Shown one piece after another: positions 25,275 through 33,934 of a stretch of 64,000 bases of DNA. Origin of the DNA: CAZABC01 sp964483405 (GTDB taxonomy: Bacteria > Chloroflexota > Limnocylindria > Limnocylindrales > CSP1-4); contig CAZABC010000002.1 in assembly GCA_964483405.1 (NCBI GenBank), forward strand, positions 1 to 64,000, given 5' to 3'. The stretch's first letter is position 1; each line of letters opens with the position of its first letter. The position numbers and the translations under genes were made by a program. The notes beneath the pieces were generated by a model that had not been told where the DNA came from, did not search any database, and was given only the letters and a program-made list of their open reading frames with translations.

Positions 25275-25901
25275 TCAGCGGCTCCCGGGCTCGCGCGCCT
25301 CGATCGCCGCCCGGGCGATCGCGTCGACGATCTTCGTGTAGCCGGTACAGCGACAGAGGTTGCCCGCGATCGCGGCGCGGATCGACGTCTCGTCGTCGTC
25401 GCCGCCGTCCTCGAGGTACGCCTGCGCGGCGAGGAGCATGCCCGGGGTGCAGATGCCGCACTGGGCGGCCCCGGCCTCGAGGAACGCGCGCTGCAGGGGC
25501 GAGAGGTCCTCGGGCCGCGTCGAGCCGGCGCCGCCGATGAGGGCGGCCGTCGCGAGCGTGGGCGTGCCATCGACCGGGCCCGTGGCGGCGGGCGGCGCGA
25601 CCGGGACGCCGGCGCCGCCGGGATCCGCCGCCGCCGCATCCACCTCCGGCCGCGCTCGGCCCGGAGCGAGCCCCTCGACCGTTCGCACGGTGTGGCCGTC
25701 GACCTGGCAGGCCGGGACGAGGCACGACACCGCGACCTGCGAATCGATGATCACCGTGCAGGCCCCGCACTCCCCTTCCCCGCAGCCCTCCTTCGTCCCG
25801 GTCAGCCCGAGATCGACCCGGAGCACGTCGAGCAGGCGCCGCATCCCGGGCACGGCGACCTCGACCGGCTCGCCGTTGAGGAGGAACCGGATCGTGCTCA
25901 T
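25275..25901 (-). CDS. Xanthine dehydrogenase-type [2Fe-2S] subunit
   Basis: Small subunit, 208 residues. The plant-type cluster is bound by C40, C45, C48 and C60 (KEGCGEGECGACTV), the second cluster by C148, C151, C183 and C185 (QCGICTPG, NLCRCTGY). Electrons go from the molybdenum subunit through these clusters to FAD. Compared with the usual 155-165 residues it is longer, owing to an Ala/Pro/Gly-rich insert of about 50 residues (79-130) between the domains. ATG 25901 overlaps the large-subunit stop (ATGA). Confidence 0.95.
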   Translation of the reverse strand: MSTIRFLLNGEPVEVAVPGMRRLLDVLRVDLGLTGTKEGCGEGECGACTVIIDSQVAVSCLVPACQVDGHTVRTVEGLAPGRARPEVDAAAADPGGAGVPVAPPAATGPVDGTPTLATAALIGGAGSTRPEDLSPLQRAFLEAGAAQCGICTPGMLLAAQAYLEDGGDDDETSIRAAIAGNLCRCTGYTKIVDAIARAAIEAREPGSR

Positions 25902-28282
25902 GCCGCGGCTCCCGGATCGGCGGCCGCGGCGGGGTCGGCGGCGGCTCCCGGACCGGCGGCGGCGGTGCCCGTGTCTCCGGCCCGGGCCGGGTCGCTGTGG
26001 ATCGCAAACCCGCCGTCGGGCGCTGCGCCGGGTCCGAGCGCGGCGAGGATCCGCTCCGGCGTGGCCGGCAGCTCGGCGATCCAGGCGCCGGTCGCGTCGG
26101 CGATCGCCGCGACGACCGCCGGCGCCCCGACGTCCATCGGCAGCTCGCCGAGCCCCTTCGCCCGGTGCGGGGCGAGCGGGAACGGCGCCTCGATGAGGAC
26201 CGCCTGGATCCGCGGGGCGTCGAGCGCGGTCGGGATGAGGTAGGTGGCGAGCCGGTCGTTGCGGTAGCGGCCGTCCTCGACCTGGATCTCCTCGATCGTC
26301 GCCCAGCCGACCGACTGGAGCGTTCCGCCCTCGACCTGGCCCTCGGCGAGGATCGGGTGGATGACCCGCCCGACGTCGTCGACGGCGACGACGTCGCGGA
26401 CCGCGACCTCGGCCGTGTCGAGGTCGACGTCGACGACCGCGATCGCCGCCGCCCAGCCGTAGGCCGGGTAGGCGTCGCCGGCGTAGGTCGCATCGTCGAA
26501 CTCGATCCCGGGGTAGCCCGCGAACCGCTCGTCGATCCGGGTCGAGCCGTGGTGCCGGGCGTCGTCGCGGTAGACCTCGGCGAAGGGGCGGCCGTCGTTC
26601 CGTGCCTCGACCCGCTCACGGAGGCGCCGGGCGGCGTCGACGAGGAGCCCGCCGACGACCATCGCGCTGCGGCTGGCCACGGTCGGCCCGCTGTCGGGGA
26701 CGATCGCGGTGTCGGGTCGGACCAGGTCGACCTCACCGTCGGGGATGCCCAGCTCGGCGGCGACGAGCATCGGCAGGATGGTCGATGTCCCCTGCCCGAT
26801 CTCGGTCGAGCCGACGGCGATCGTGACCCGCCCCGCGGCGGTCAGCTCGAGGGTCGCGACCGAGGCGAGGCGGCGCTCGCCCGAGCCGGTGAACCCCGCG
26901 CCGTGCCAGGCGAGGGCGAGACCGATGCCGGTCGCCGTCCGCTCGCGGGCCGTCCGGAGGCGGTCGTCGGGCGCGCCGGCCGCGCCCGCCAGCCTCGCGC
27001 CCCGCTCACGGGCCGTCCACTCGCGGACCATGTCGAACGAGGTCCGCTCGACCGCCGCCTCGAGGACCGCCTCGGCCGCGACGCTGTCGATGAGCTGCTG
27101 GCCGGTCGGGGTCGTCCCGCCGGGGCGATAGACGTTCCGGCGGCGCAGCTCGGCCGGCGACAGCCCGAGCGCCTCGGCGATCCGGTTGAGGTGCGTCTCG
27201 ATCGCGAAGTGGACCTGTGGCGCGCCGAAGCCGCGGAAGGCGCCGTTCGGCGGCGTGTTCGTCGCGACGGCCCGCCCGACGACGTGGACGTCGGGGACGT
27301 CGTACGGGCCGCCGGCGTGGAGCGAGGCGCGCGACAGGACGACGGGCGTGAGGGTGCAGTAGGCGCCGCCGTCGAGGAGGACCTCGATCTCCTCGGCGAC
27401 GATCCGGCCGTCGCGCATCACGCCGGTCCGGTGGCGGACGACCGACGGATGGCGCTTCGTCGTCGCCGCGATGTCCTCGTGGCGGTCGTAGATCATCCGG
27501 ATCGGCCGGCCCGCCCGCCGGGCGAGGACGGCCGCATGGAGGGCGAGGATCGACGGGTACTCCTCCTTGCCGCCGAACCCGCCGCCCGTCTCGGCCTGGA
27601 CGACGCGTACGGCGGTCGTCGGCACGCCGAGCCCGCGGGCGAGGGCCGCGTGGACGTAGAAGGGGCACTGCAGCGAGCCGTGGACGGTCGTCCCACCGTC
27701 GGGCGAGGGGACGGCGATCATCGCCATCGGCTCGATGTAGAGCTGCTCCTGGTGGCCGGTCCGGTAGGTACCCTCGACCACGAGGTCGGCGGCGGCGAGC
27801 CCGGCCGCGACGTCGCCCTTGCGGATCTCGTAGCGGGTGAACGTCCGCTCGGCGCGCTCCGGGTCGAGGATGGCCGGCAACGGCTCGGTCCGCGGACGGG
27901 CACGCGCGAGCGCCGCGCGGAGCGTCGCGGGGTCGGGGGCCGCCACGAGGGCGAGCGGCTCGGCATGGTGCTGGATCTCGCCGCCGACCGGGACGAGGAT
28001 GGGCTGATCGTCGCTGATCAGGCTGACGACGTTCTCGCCGGGGATGTCGGCGGCGGTCGCGATGACGACCGACGACCAGTCGAACGCGTCGTCGAGCTCG
28101 AGGCCGAGGAACCGGGCGTGGGCGTCGGTCGAGCGGATCGTGCCCCCGTACCACGCATCCTCGAAGACGAGGTCGTCGGCGTACAGCGCCTCGCCGGTCA
28201 GCTTGGCGGGGCCCTCCCTCCGCAGCGGCAGGCCCCGGGCGAGGCCACGGGTGGCGGCGCCGGGGGCGATGACGACCGGCAT
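25898..28282 (-). CDS. Xanthine dehydrogenase-type molybdopterin subunit
   Basis: Large subunit, 794 residues from ATG 28282. Molybdopterin contacts: ETGGGFGGKEE (231-241) and NGAFRGFGAPQ (346-356), the XDH form rather than the AYRCSFR loop of CO dehydrogenase. The catalytic base is Glu near 713 in AKGLGELP. A Pro/Ala/Asp-rich tail of 40 residues follows. With the upstream guanine deaminase gene, xanthine is the likely substrate. Alternative in-frame ATGs at 28384 and 28417 would add a Gly/Asp/Pro-rich leader; the homologous region (RREGPAKLTGEALYADD) begins well after 28282. Confidence 0.93.
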   Translation of the reverse strand: MPVVIAPGAATRGLARGLPLRREGPAKLTGEALYADDLVFEDAWYGGTIRSTDAHARFLGLELDDAFDWSSVVIATAADIPGENVVSLISDDQPILVPVGGEIQHHAEPLALVAAPDPATLRAALARARPRTEPLPAILDPERAERTFTRYEIRKGDVAAGLAAADLVVEGTYRTGHQEQLYIEPMAMIAVPSPDGGTTVHGSLQCPFYVHAALARGLGVPTTAVRVVQAETGGGFGGKEEYPSILALHAAVLARRAGRPIRMIYDRHEDIAATTKRHPSVVRHRTGVMRDGRIVAEEIEVLLDGGAYCTLTPVVLSRASLHAGGPYDVPDVHVVGRAVATNTPPNGAFRGFGAPQVHFAIETHLNRIAEALGLSPAELRRRNVYRPGGTTPTGQQLIDSVAAEAVLEAAVERTSFDMVREWTARERGARLAGAAGAPDDRLRTARERTATGIGLALAWHGAGFTGSGERRLASVATLELTAAGRVTIAVGSTEIGQGTSTILPMLVAAELGIPDGEVDLVRPDTAIVPDSGPTVASRSAMVVGGLLVDAARRLRERVEARNDGRPFAEVYRDDARHHGSTRIDERFAGYPGIEFDDATYAGDAYPAYGWAAAIAVVDVDLDTAEVAVRDVVAVDDVGRVIHPILAEGQVEGGTLQSVGWATIEEIQVEDGRYRNDRLATYLIPTALDAPRIQAVLIEAPFPLAPHRAKGLGELPMDVGAPAVVAAIADATGAWIAELPATPERILAALGPGAAPDGGFAIHSDPARAGDTGTAAAGPGAAADPAAAADPGAAA

Positions 28283-28427
28283 CGCCGGGCCACGCTCGGA
28301 TCGGGGGTCGCCGCGGCCGTCGCCGGGGTCGCCCTGATCGCCCGGATCGGAGGGCCGGCCGGTCACGCCTGGCACGCTCGTCATCGCGACCGACGATGGC
28401 GGTGTGGCGCGGCGCATGTCAAGTCGG

Positions 28428-29825
28428 TCACGCACCGTGGCCCCCGGCCGGCGGCTCCCAGCCGGCGGGCCCCGGCAGCCGGCGACCGCGGACCCAGGCC
28501 GCCCGGACGAGGTCCGGGTGTCCCCGGTGGATGAGCCGCGAGACGAGATCGGCCGGGTCGTCGGGCATCGCCGGTCCGCCGGGCGGCGCCGTCCGGGCGG
28601 GGTCGACGACGACGAGATCCGCCTCCTTGCCGACCTCGAGCGAGCCGATGGTCGCGTCGAGGCCCAGGCAGCGGGCGCCGTCGATCGTCGCGAGGCGGAG
28701 CCAGTCGAGCGGCCCGGGCGGACCGACACCGCCCGCGTCCCCGTCGCGAACGGCGACCGCGACCGACGCCCCGATGCGGGCGACCGCGAGGAGCGACGCC
28801 TCGGGGCCCCCCGCGACGTCCGACCCGAGCCCGAGCCGGACCCCGGCATCGAGGTAGCGGGCCAGCGGCATGGCGCCCGACGCGAGGAACGCGTTCGAGG
28901 ACGGGCAGTGGGCGACGCAGGCGCGCGTCTCGACGAGCCGCCCGACCTCGCGATCCGAGAGGTGGACGGCGTGGGCGAGGATCGCCCGCTCGCCGAGCCC
29001 GCCGGCCCGGTCGTAGACGTCGAGGTAGTCGCGGGCCTCCGGGAACCGGGCGGCGACGGTCGCGATCTCGCCACGATCCTCGGCGAGGTGCGTCTGCCAG
29101 TAGGTCCCGGTCGCGGCCGCGAGCTCGGCCGAGGCGCGGAGGAGGTCCGCGGTGCAGGCCACGGCGAACCGCGGCGTGACGGCGTAGCGGAGCCGGCCGC
29201 CGTCGCGGCCGTTCCAGCGCTCGATGTGGGCGGCCGACTCGCGGATCGACGCGTCGAGGATCTCGGTGGCGGGGAGCCGCTCCTCGTACCGGTCGCGGTC
29301 CATCAGGACCTGGCCGATGACGGCCCGGATGCCGTGCGACTCGGCCGCCGCGAAGGCGGCATCGGTCGACGCCGGGAAGACCGCCGCGTAGGCGACGACC
29401 GTCGTCGAGCCGGCGGCGGCGAACGCCCGGAAGACGAGCGGCGCGAGACGCTCGGCCGCCGGCCGGTCGAAGCCGCGCTCGAGCGGGAAGACGTGGCGCT
29501 CGAGCCAGGGCAGCAGCCCGAGGCCGGCGCCGAGCCCGGCGCTGGGGAGCTGCGGCAGGTGGGCGTGGAGGTCGACGAACCCGGGCAGGAGGACGTCGCC
29601 CCGGCGGTCGACCGCGGTCGCGGTGAGGTCGGGCCGGTCGGCGGCCGCGACGACCGCCTCGATCCGGCCGGCCCCGTCGACGACGACGACCCCATCGGCG
29701 AGGTCGAGCATGCCGCCTGTCGCGAGCGGCGTCACGACGCGGCCGCGGATGGCGAAGGGCGGATGGTCGGGCAGCGGCGCCAGCGCCGACGGCTCGGGCG
29801 GCGTCGGGCGGGTCACGCGGTCCAT
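28428..29825 (-). CDS. Guanine deaminase-like amidohydrolase
   Basis: Metal-dependent amidohydrolase of 465 residues. Zinc-site motifs: PGFVDLHAHLPQ (H87, H89), THLAED (His near 244), LAHAVHLSD and GLGSDVAGG with catalytic Asp near 338. The PGFVDLHAHLPQ plus SDVAGG pairing is characteristic of guanine deaminase, which turns guanine into xanthine and ammonia. The three XDH-type genes follow directly on the same strand, so the four genes form a purine-salvage or purine-nitrogen pathway. Other cytosine/atrazine-type deaminases of the family are the alternative. Confidence 0.82.
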   Translation of the reverse strand: MDRVTRPTPPEPSALAPLPDHPPFAIRGRVVTPLATGGMLDLADGVVVVDGAGRIEAVVAAADRPDLTATAVDRRGDVLLPGFVDLHAHLPQLPSAGLGAGLGLLPWLERHVFPLERGFDRPAAERLAPLVFRAFAAAGSTTVVAYAAVFPASTDAAFAAAESHGIRAVIGQVLMDRDRYEERLPATEILDASIRESAAHIERWNGRDGGRLRYAVTPRFAVACTADLLRASAELAAATGTYWQTHLAEDRGEIATVAARFPEARDYLDVYDRAGGLGERAILAHAVHLSDREVGRLVETRACVAHCPSSNAFLASGAMPLARYLDAGVRLGLGSDVAGGPEASLLAVARIGASVAVAVRDGDAGGVGPPGPLDWLRLATIDGARCLGLDATIGSLEVGKEADLVVVDPARTAPPGGPAMPDDPADLVSRLIHRGHPDLVRAAWVRGRRLPGPAGWEPPAGGHGA

Positions 29826-29924
29826 CGGACGGAGGCTACACGCGCCGGGCGACCCGGCCGCCTGTCATCGGTCCCGAAATGGCACCGCCAAGGCAGGGAC
29901 CCGGGGGCCGTCACGCCCCGCCGG

Positions 29925-31424
29925 TCACCGTCCCGGCGGACGCGCGGCCGGGCGGACGCGCGGCGGCGCTCGATCCCCCACCCCGCGCCCCGCTGCGCCG
30001 AGCTCGTGCATCGCCGTCCGGAGCGCGGGGTACAGCTCGCGGTAGACCGCGTGACGGGCATCGTGGATCGCCCGCGTCGCCGGGTCGGGCTCGATCCGCT
30101 CGGCGACCCGGACCATCGACGCGATCGCCGCGCGCAGGTCGGCCCGGGCGCCGATCCCGACCGCCCCGAGCATCGCGGCGCCGAGCATCGCCGTCTCGGT
30201 GACCTCCGGGACGGCGATCGGCACCCCGAGGACGTCGGCCTTGATGCGGTTCCAGGTCGCGCTGCGGGCGCCCCCGCCGCAGACCCGCAGCTCGCTGATC
30301 GGGAACCCGGCCGCGGCGATCGGCTCGGCGACGTGGCGGAGGGCGTGGGCGGCGGCCTCGAGGACGGCGCGGACCAGGTGGCCGCGGCCGTGGCCGACGG
30401 TGAGCCCGACGAAGGCGCCCCGGGCGTCGGCGTCCCAGATCGGCGACCGCTCGCCGGCGAGGTACGGCAGGAAGACGAGCCCGTCGGCGCCGGCGGGCAC
30501 GGCCGCGGCCTCGGTGTCGAGCGCCTCGGTGGCCGCGACACCGCCGAGGATGTCGTCGCGGAGCCAGTCGAGCGCGGCCCCCGTCGCGGCCATCGCCCCG
30601 CCGACGAGCCAGCGGTCCGGCAGCGGGGCCGGCGCCACCCAGGCGCCCGGGATGCGCGGCTCACGGGCGGCGTAGATCGCGAGGCCGCCGGCCGAGCCGC
30701 CGGTGTCGATCGCATGGCCCGCCTCGAGCAGCCCGGCGCCGAGGCAGCTGGCGAAGGCGTCGTTCGTGCCGGCGACGACCGGGATGCCCGGCTCGAGGCC
30801 GAGCGCCGCGGCCGCGTCGGCGCCGAGCGCGCCGATCGCCGTGCCGGCCGGGGTCGCGGGCGGGATCCGCGCGGCCGGCAGCCCGACGCGCGCGACGACC
30901 GTCGGGTCGGGCAGGGTCTGGCCGGCCGTGACCGTCGCCGCTGCGACGCCCGAGAGCCGCATCGCGAGCCACTCCCAGGCGGCCAGGTAGTGCGCCGTCC
31001 GGGCCGCGACCGCCGGCTCGTTGCGTTCGATCCACAGCGCCGCCGGCAGGATCCCGAGCATCCAGCCGGGCCGGCCGGTCGCGACGGCGAGCTCCTCGCG
31101 GACGTCGACGGGCCGCCGGTCGAGCCAGGCGATCGCCGGGCGGGTCGGCGTCCCGTCGGCCGTCGCCGCGACGCAGGTCGGGCCCTGGCCGACGACCGCG
31201 ACCGCGACGACCCGGGCATCGCGGGCGCCGGCCCGGAGGTCGCCGGCTGCGGCGACGACCGCCGCCCACCAGGCGCGCGGGTCCTGCTCGGCCTGCTCGG
31301 GGCCATGGTCGGTCGGGTGGGTCGCGCGGGCCTCGGCCAGGACGTGCCCGTCGAGCCCTACGATGCCCGCCTTGAGCAGGCCGGTCCCGAGGTCGATGGC
31401 GAGGACGGCGTCGGTCGTCGGCAC
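29925..31424 (-). CDS. FGGY-family carbohydrate kinase (xylulokinase-like)
   Basis: Protein of 499 residues from GTG 31424. FGGY pattern: AIDLGTGLLKAGIVGLDG (phosphate loop 1), IAWLDRRPVDV, NDAFASCLGAGLLEAGHAIDTGGSAGG spanned in parts, and GLVFLPYLAGERSPIWD with VCGGGARSATWNRIKADVL (adenosine site). It would phosphorylate a pentulose or related sugar with ATP; xylulose is the commonest substrate for this spacing, but others such as gluconate or ribulose cannot be excluded. No transporter or isomerase gene is adjacent. The last 25 residues are Pro/Arg-rich. Confidence 0.87.
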   Translation of the reverse strand: MPTTDAVLAIDLGTGLLKAGIVGLDGHVLAEARATHPTDHGPEQAEQDPRAWWAAVVAAAGDLRAGARDARVVAVAVVGQGPTCVAATADGTPTRPAIAWLDRRPVDVREELAVATGRPGWMLGILPAALWIERNEPAVAARTAHYLAAWEWLAMRLSGVAAATVTAGQTLPDPTVVARVGLPAARIPPATPAGTAIGALGADAAAALGLEPGIPVVAGTNDAFASCLGAGLLEAGHAIDTGGSAGGLAIYAAREPRIPGAWVAPAPLPDRWLVGGAMAATGAALDWLRDDILGGVAATEALDTEAAAVPAGADGLVFLPYLAGERSPIWDADARGAFVGLTVGHGRGHLVRAVLEAAAHALRHVAEPIAAAGFPISELRVCGGGARSATWNRIKADVLGVPIAVPEVTETAMLGAAMLGAVGIGARADLRAAIASMVRVAERIEPDPATRAIHDARHAVYRELYPALRTAMHELGAAGRGVGDRAPPRVRPAARPPGR

Positions 31425-31469
31425 GGCGCCACTCTACCGACCGCGGCCGCGTCGTGGCACGATGCGGCG

Positions 31470-32390
31470 ATGCCGATCACCTACCGCCGCGGCGTCCCGG
31501 GCGCCGACGACCGTTCCGTCCACGCGATCTTCGAGGCGGCGGTCAACGACATCGACCTCCGCGTCGGGTCGGTCGACGCGCACCCGCGCGGCGACATCGA
31601 GGCCATCGAGGCCGACTGGCGTCGGCGGCGGACCCTCTTCGAGCACCTGGCGGCGACCGCCGACGAGTGGTGGATCGCCGAGGACGACGGTCGGGTGGTC
31701 GGCTACGCCCGCTCGATCCTCCGGGACGGGCTCCGCGAGCTGACCGAGTTCTTCGTCCACCCCGAACGCCAGGCCGGCGGGATCGGCCGGGAGCTCCTCG
31801 CGCGGGCATTCCCGACCGACCGCGTCGAGGTCCGGGCGATCATCGCGACCCTCGAGCCGCCGGCCCTGGCCCGCTACTTCCGGGTCGGGATGGCAGCCTA
31901 CGATCTCATCGCCCTCATCCGGGCGGCGCCATCGGCCGAGGCCGTGCTCCCCGGTGCGGCCGCTGCGCTGCGGGTCGAGGCGATGCATGCCTCGCCCGAG
32001 GCACTCGACCGGCTCGCCGCCATCGACCGGGCGGTCCTCGGTCACCGGCGCGACCCCGACCACGCCTGGTTCCTCGCCGAGCGACACGGGCTCCTGTTCC
32101 GACGCGACGGCCGCCCGGTCGGGTATGGCTACGTCGGCGTGCGTTCAGGGCCCTTCGCCGCCCTCGACCCGGCCGACCTGCCGGCGATGGTCGCACTCGC
32201 CGAGCGGATCGCCGCCGAGCGCGGCGTCGAAGAGCTCGGGATCTGGGTCCCGCTGACGAACGGGGCGCTCACGCAGGCGCTCCTCGGGCGAGGGTTCCGC
32301 CTCGACCCGTTCCTGTGCGTCATCCTGGGCGAGCAGCCGCCGACGGGCTTCGACCGCTACGTCGTCACCGACCCGCCGTTCTTCTTCTGA
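31470..32390 (+). CDS. GNAT acetyltransferase, two-domain
   Basis: Protein of 306 residues from ATG 31470. The N-terminal GNAT domain shows DEWWIAEDDGRVVGYARS, LTEFFVHPERQAGGIGRELLARAF (acetyl-CoA pyrophosphate loop, here GGIG) and a conserved beta-bulge. The C-terminal half (VGYGYVGVRSGPFAALDP, RGVEELGIWVPLTNGALTQALLGRG) is a second, degenerate GNAT fold. Such tandem proteins acetylate small amines or antibiotics, or act on proteins. Substrate is unknown. It is divergent from the FGGY kinase with 45 bases between. Confidence 0.82.
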   Translation: MPITYRRGVPGADDRSVHAIFEAAVNDIDLRVGSVDAHPRGDIEAIEADWRRRRTLFEHLAATADEWWIAEDDGRVVGYARSILRDGLRELTEFFVHPERQAGGIGRELLARAFPTDRVEVRAIIATLEPPALARYFRVGMAAYDLIALIRAAPSAEAVLPGAAAALRVEAMHASPEALDRLAAIDRAVLGHRRDPDHAWFLAERHGLLFRRDGRPVGYGYVGVRSGPFAALDPADLPAMVALAERIAAERGVEELGIWVPLTNGALTQALLGRGFRLDPFLCVILGEQPPTGFDRYVVTDPPFFF

Positions 32391-32476
32391 CGCTCCGCAG
32401 GAGGGCGCCGCGGGACCCGGCAGGGCCGCGCGGCGCGGGGCTCGGCCCGGCCGCGCGAGGTCCGGCGCAACGTCGG

Positions 32477-33850
32477 TCAGGGCAGCAGCCGACCCGGGTT
32501 GAGCGTGCCGAGCGGGTCGAGCGCGTCCTTGATCGCCCGCATGATCCGGACGGCGTCGGGGCCGCGCTGGAGCTCGAGCCACTCGCGGCGGGCGATCCCG
32601 ACGCCGTGCTCGCCGGTCATCGAGCCGCCCAGGGCGATCGCGGCCCGGTAGAGCTCGTCCTCGAGGACCGGCAGAAGCGCCTCGGCCCGGTCGTCCCCGG
32701 GCGGGAAGACGAAGTTCGGGTGGAGGTTGCCGTCGCCGGCGTGGCCGAACGTCGCGCAGCGGACCTCATGCCGCTCGGCGATCGCCCCGATCGCGTGGAC
32801 GAGCTCGGCGACGCGGGCCCGCGGGACGGCCACGTCCTCCATCTTCACGGTGCCCTGCTTCTCGAGGGCGTGGAGCGCCTCGCGGCGGGCTCGTCGAAGC
32901 CAGTCGGCCTCGGCCGGGTCGGTCGCCCGGATGACGAGCGACGCCCCACGGGCCTCGGCGAGCGCCGCCGCCCGGTCGAGCTCGGCTGCGGCCGCGGCTC
33001 CCGGCAGGTCCGACTCGACGAGGAGCATCGCCTCGGCGTCGCGGTCGAGCCCGAGGGTGAACTCGTCGTCGACGGCGCGGATCGTCTCGCGGTCGAGCAG
33101 CTCGAGCGTCACCGGGCCGAGCCCTGCCGGGGCGAGGTCGGTCACCGCGCGCCCGGCATCCTCGACGCTCGGGAAGAAGGCGAGCAGCGTCAGGCGTGCC
33201 GGGGGCGCCGGCCGGAGCCGAAGGGTGGCCTCGGTGACGATCCCGAGCGTGCCGCCGGACCCGACGAGCAGCTGCGTCAGCGAATACCCGGCGACGTCCT
33301 TGACGCTCCGGCCGCCCGTCCGGATGACCGTCCCGTCGGCCATGACCGCCTCCACCGACAGGACGCTCTCGCGGGTCTGGCCGTACTTGACGCAGCAGAG
33401 GCCACCGGCGTTCGTCGCCAGGTTGCCGCCGATCGTGCAGCTCTCGAACGAGGCCGGGTCGGGGGCGTAGAACAGGCCGCGGTCGCCGACGGCCCGCTTG
33501 AGATCGGCGTTGACGACGCCCGGCTGGACGACGGCGACGAGGTCGCGCTCGTCGATGGCAAGGATCCGGTCCATCCGGGTCAGGGCGATCGTGAGCCCGC
33601 CCTCGATGGCGTTGGCCCCACCCGACAGGCCCGTCCCGGCGCCGCGCGGGACGACCGGGACGCGGTGCGCGGCGGCGAGCCGGACGAGCGCCGCGACCTC
33701 GGCGGTCTCGGTCGGCAGCGCGACGGCGAGCGGGCGTCCGGCGGGCAGGTAGGGCGTCCAGTCGCGCCGGTAGCCCTCCGTGTCGGTGGGGTCCTCGAGG
33801 AGTCGCAGGTCGGGCAGGGCCGCCCGGATCGCGGCGACGAGGTCGGGCAT
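32477..33850 (-). CDS. FAD-linked oxidase (GlcD/D-lactate dehydrogenase type)
   Basis: Protein of 457 residues. The N-terminal PCMH-type FAD domain has VVPRGAGTGLSGGANAIEGG, ASFESCTIGGNLATNAGG and LLVGSGGTLGIVTEATLRL. The C-terminal cap has CATFGHAGDGNLHPNF and GSMTGEHGVGIARREWL, the two metal/substrate motifs of D-2-hydroxyacid dehydrogenases, ending LDPLGTLNPGRLLP. It oxidises a 2-hydroxyacid such as glycolate or D-lactate with FAD. GlcE/GlcF partners are not adjacent, so a stand-alone D-lactate dehydrogenase is likely. Confidence 0.92.
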   Translation of the reverse strand: MPDLVAAIRAALPDLRLLEDPTDTEGYRRDWTPYLPAGRPLAVALPTETAEVAALVRLAAAHRVPVVPRGAGTGLSGGANAIEGGLTIALTRMDRILAIDERDLVAVVQPGVVNADLKRAVGDRGLFYAPDPASFESCTIGGNLATNAGGLCCVKYGQTRESVLSVEAVMADGTVIRTGGRSVKDVAGYSLTQLLVGSGGTLGIVTEATLRLRPAPPARLTLLAFFPSVEDAGRAVTDLAPAGLGPVTLELLDRETIRAVDDEFTLGLDRDAEAMLLVESDLPGAAAAAELDRAAALAEARGASLVIRATDPAEADWLRRARREALHALEKQGTVKMEDVAVPRARVAELVHAIGAIAERHEVRCATFGHAGDGNLHPNFVFPPGDDRAEALLPVLEDELYRAAIALGGSMTGEHGVGIARREWLELQRGPDAVRIMRAIKDALDPLGTLNPGRLLP

Positions 33851-33934
33851 GGCCGAAGGATACCGAGCGGGTGCCGCGGCGGGACGATGGTCGGGGGCGA
33901 CGGGACGCCCGGGATAGGGCAGGATGGCGTCGTG

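Noticed and set aside
25898..28282. Aerobic CO dehydrogenase large subunit
   Set aside because: The active-site loop is AFRGFG, not the AYRCSFR type, and a guanine deaminase gene precedes it.
28404..32390. A 1328-codon open frame on the plus strand across the XDH/deaminase/FGGY genes
   Set aside because: It is opposite to well-recognised genes; only its last part (from 31470) is a real GNAT gene. Long antisense frames are expected at this GC content.
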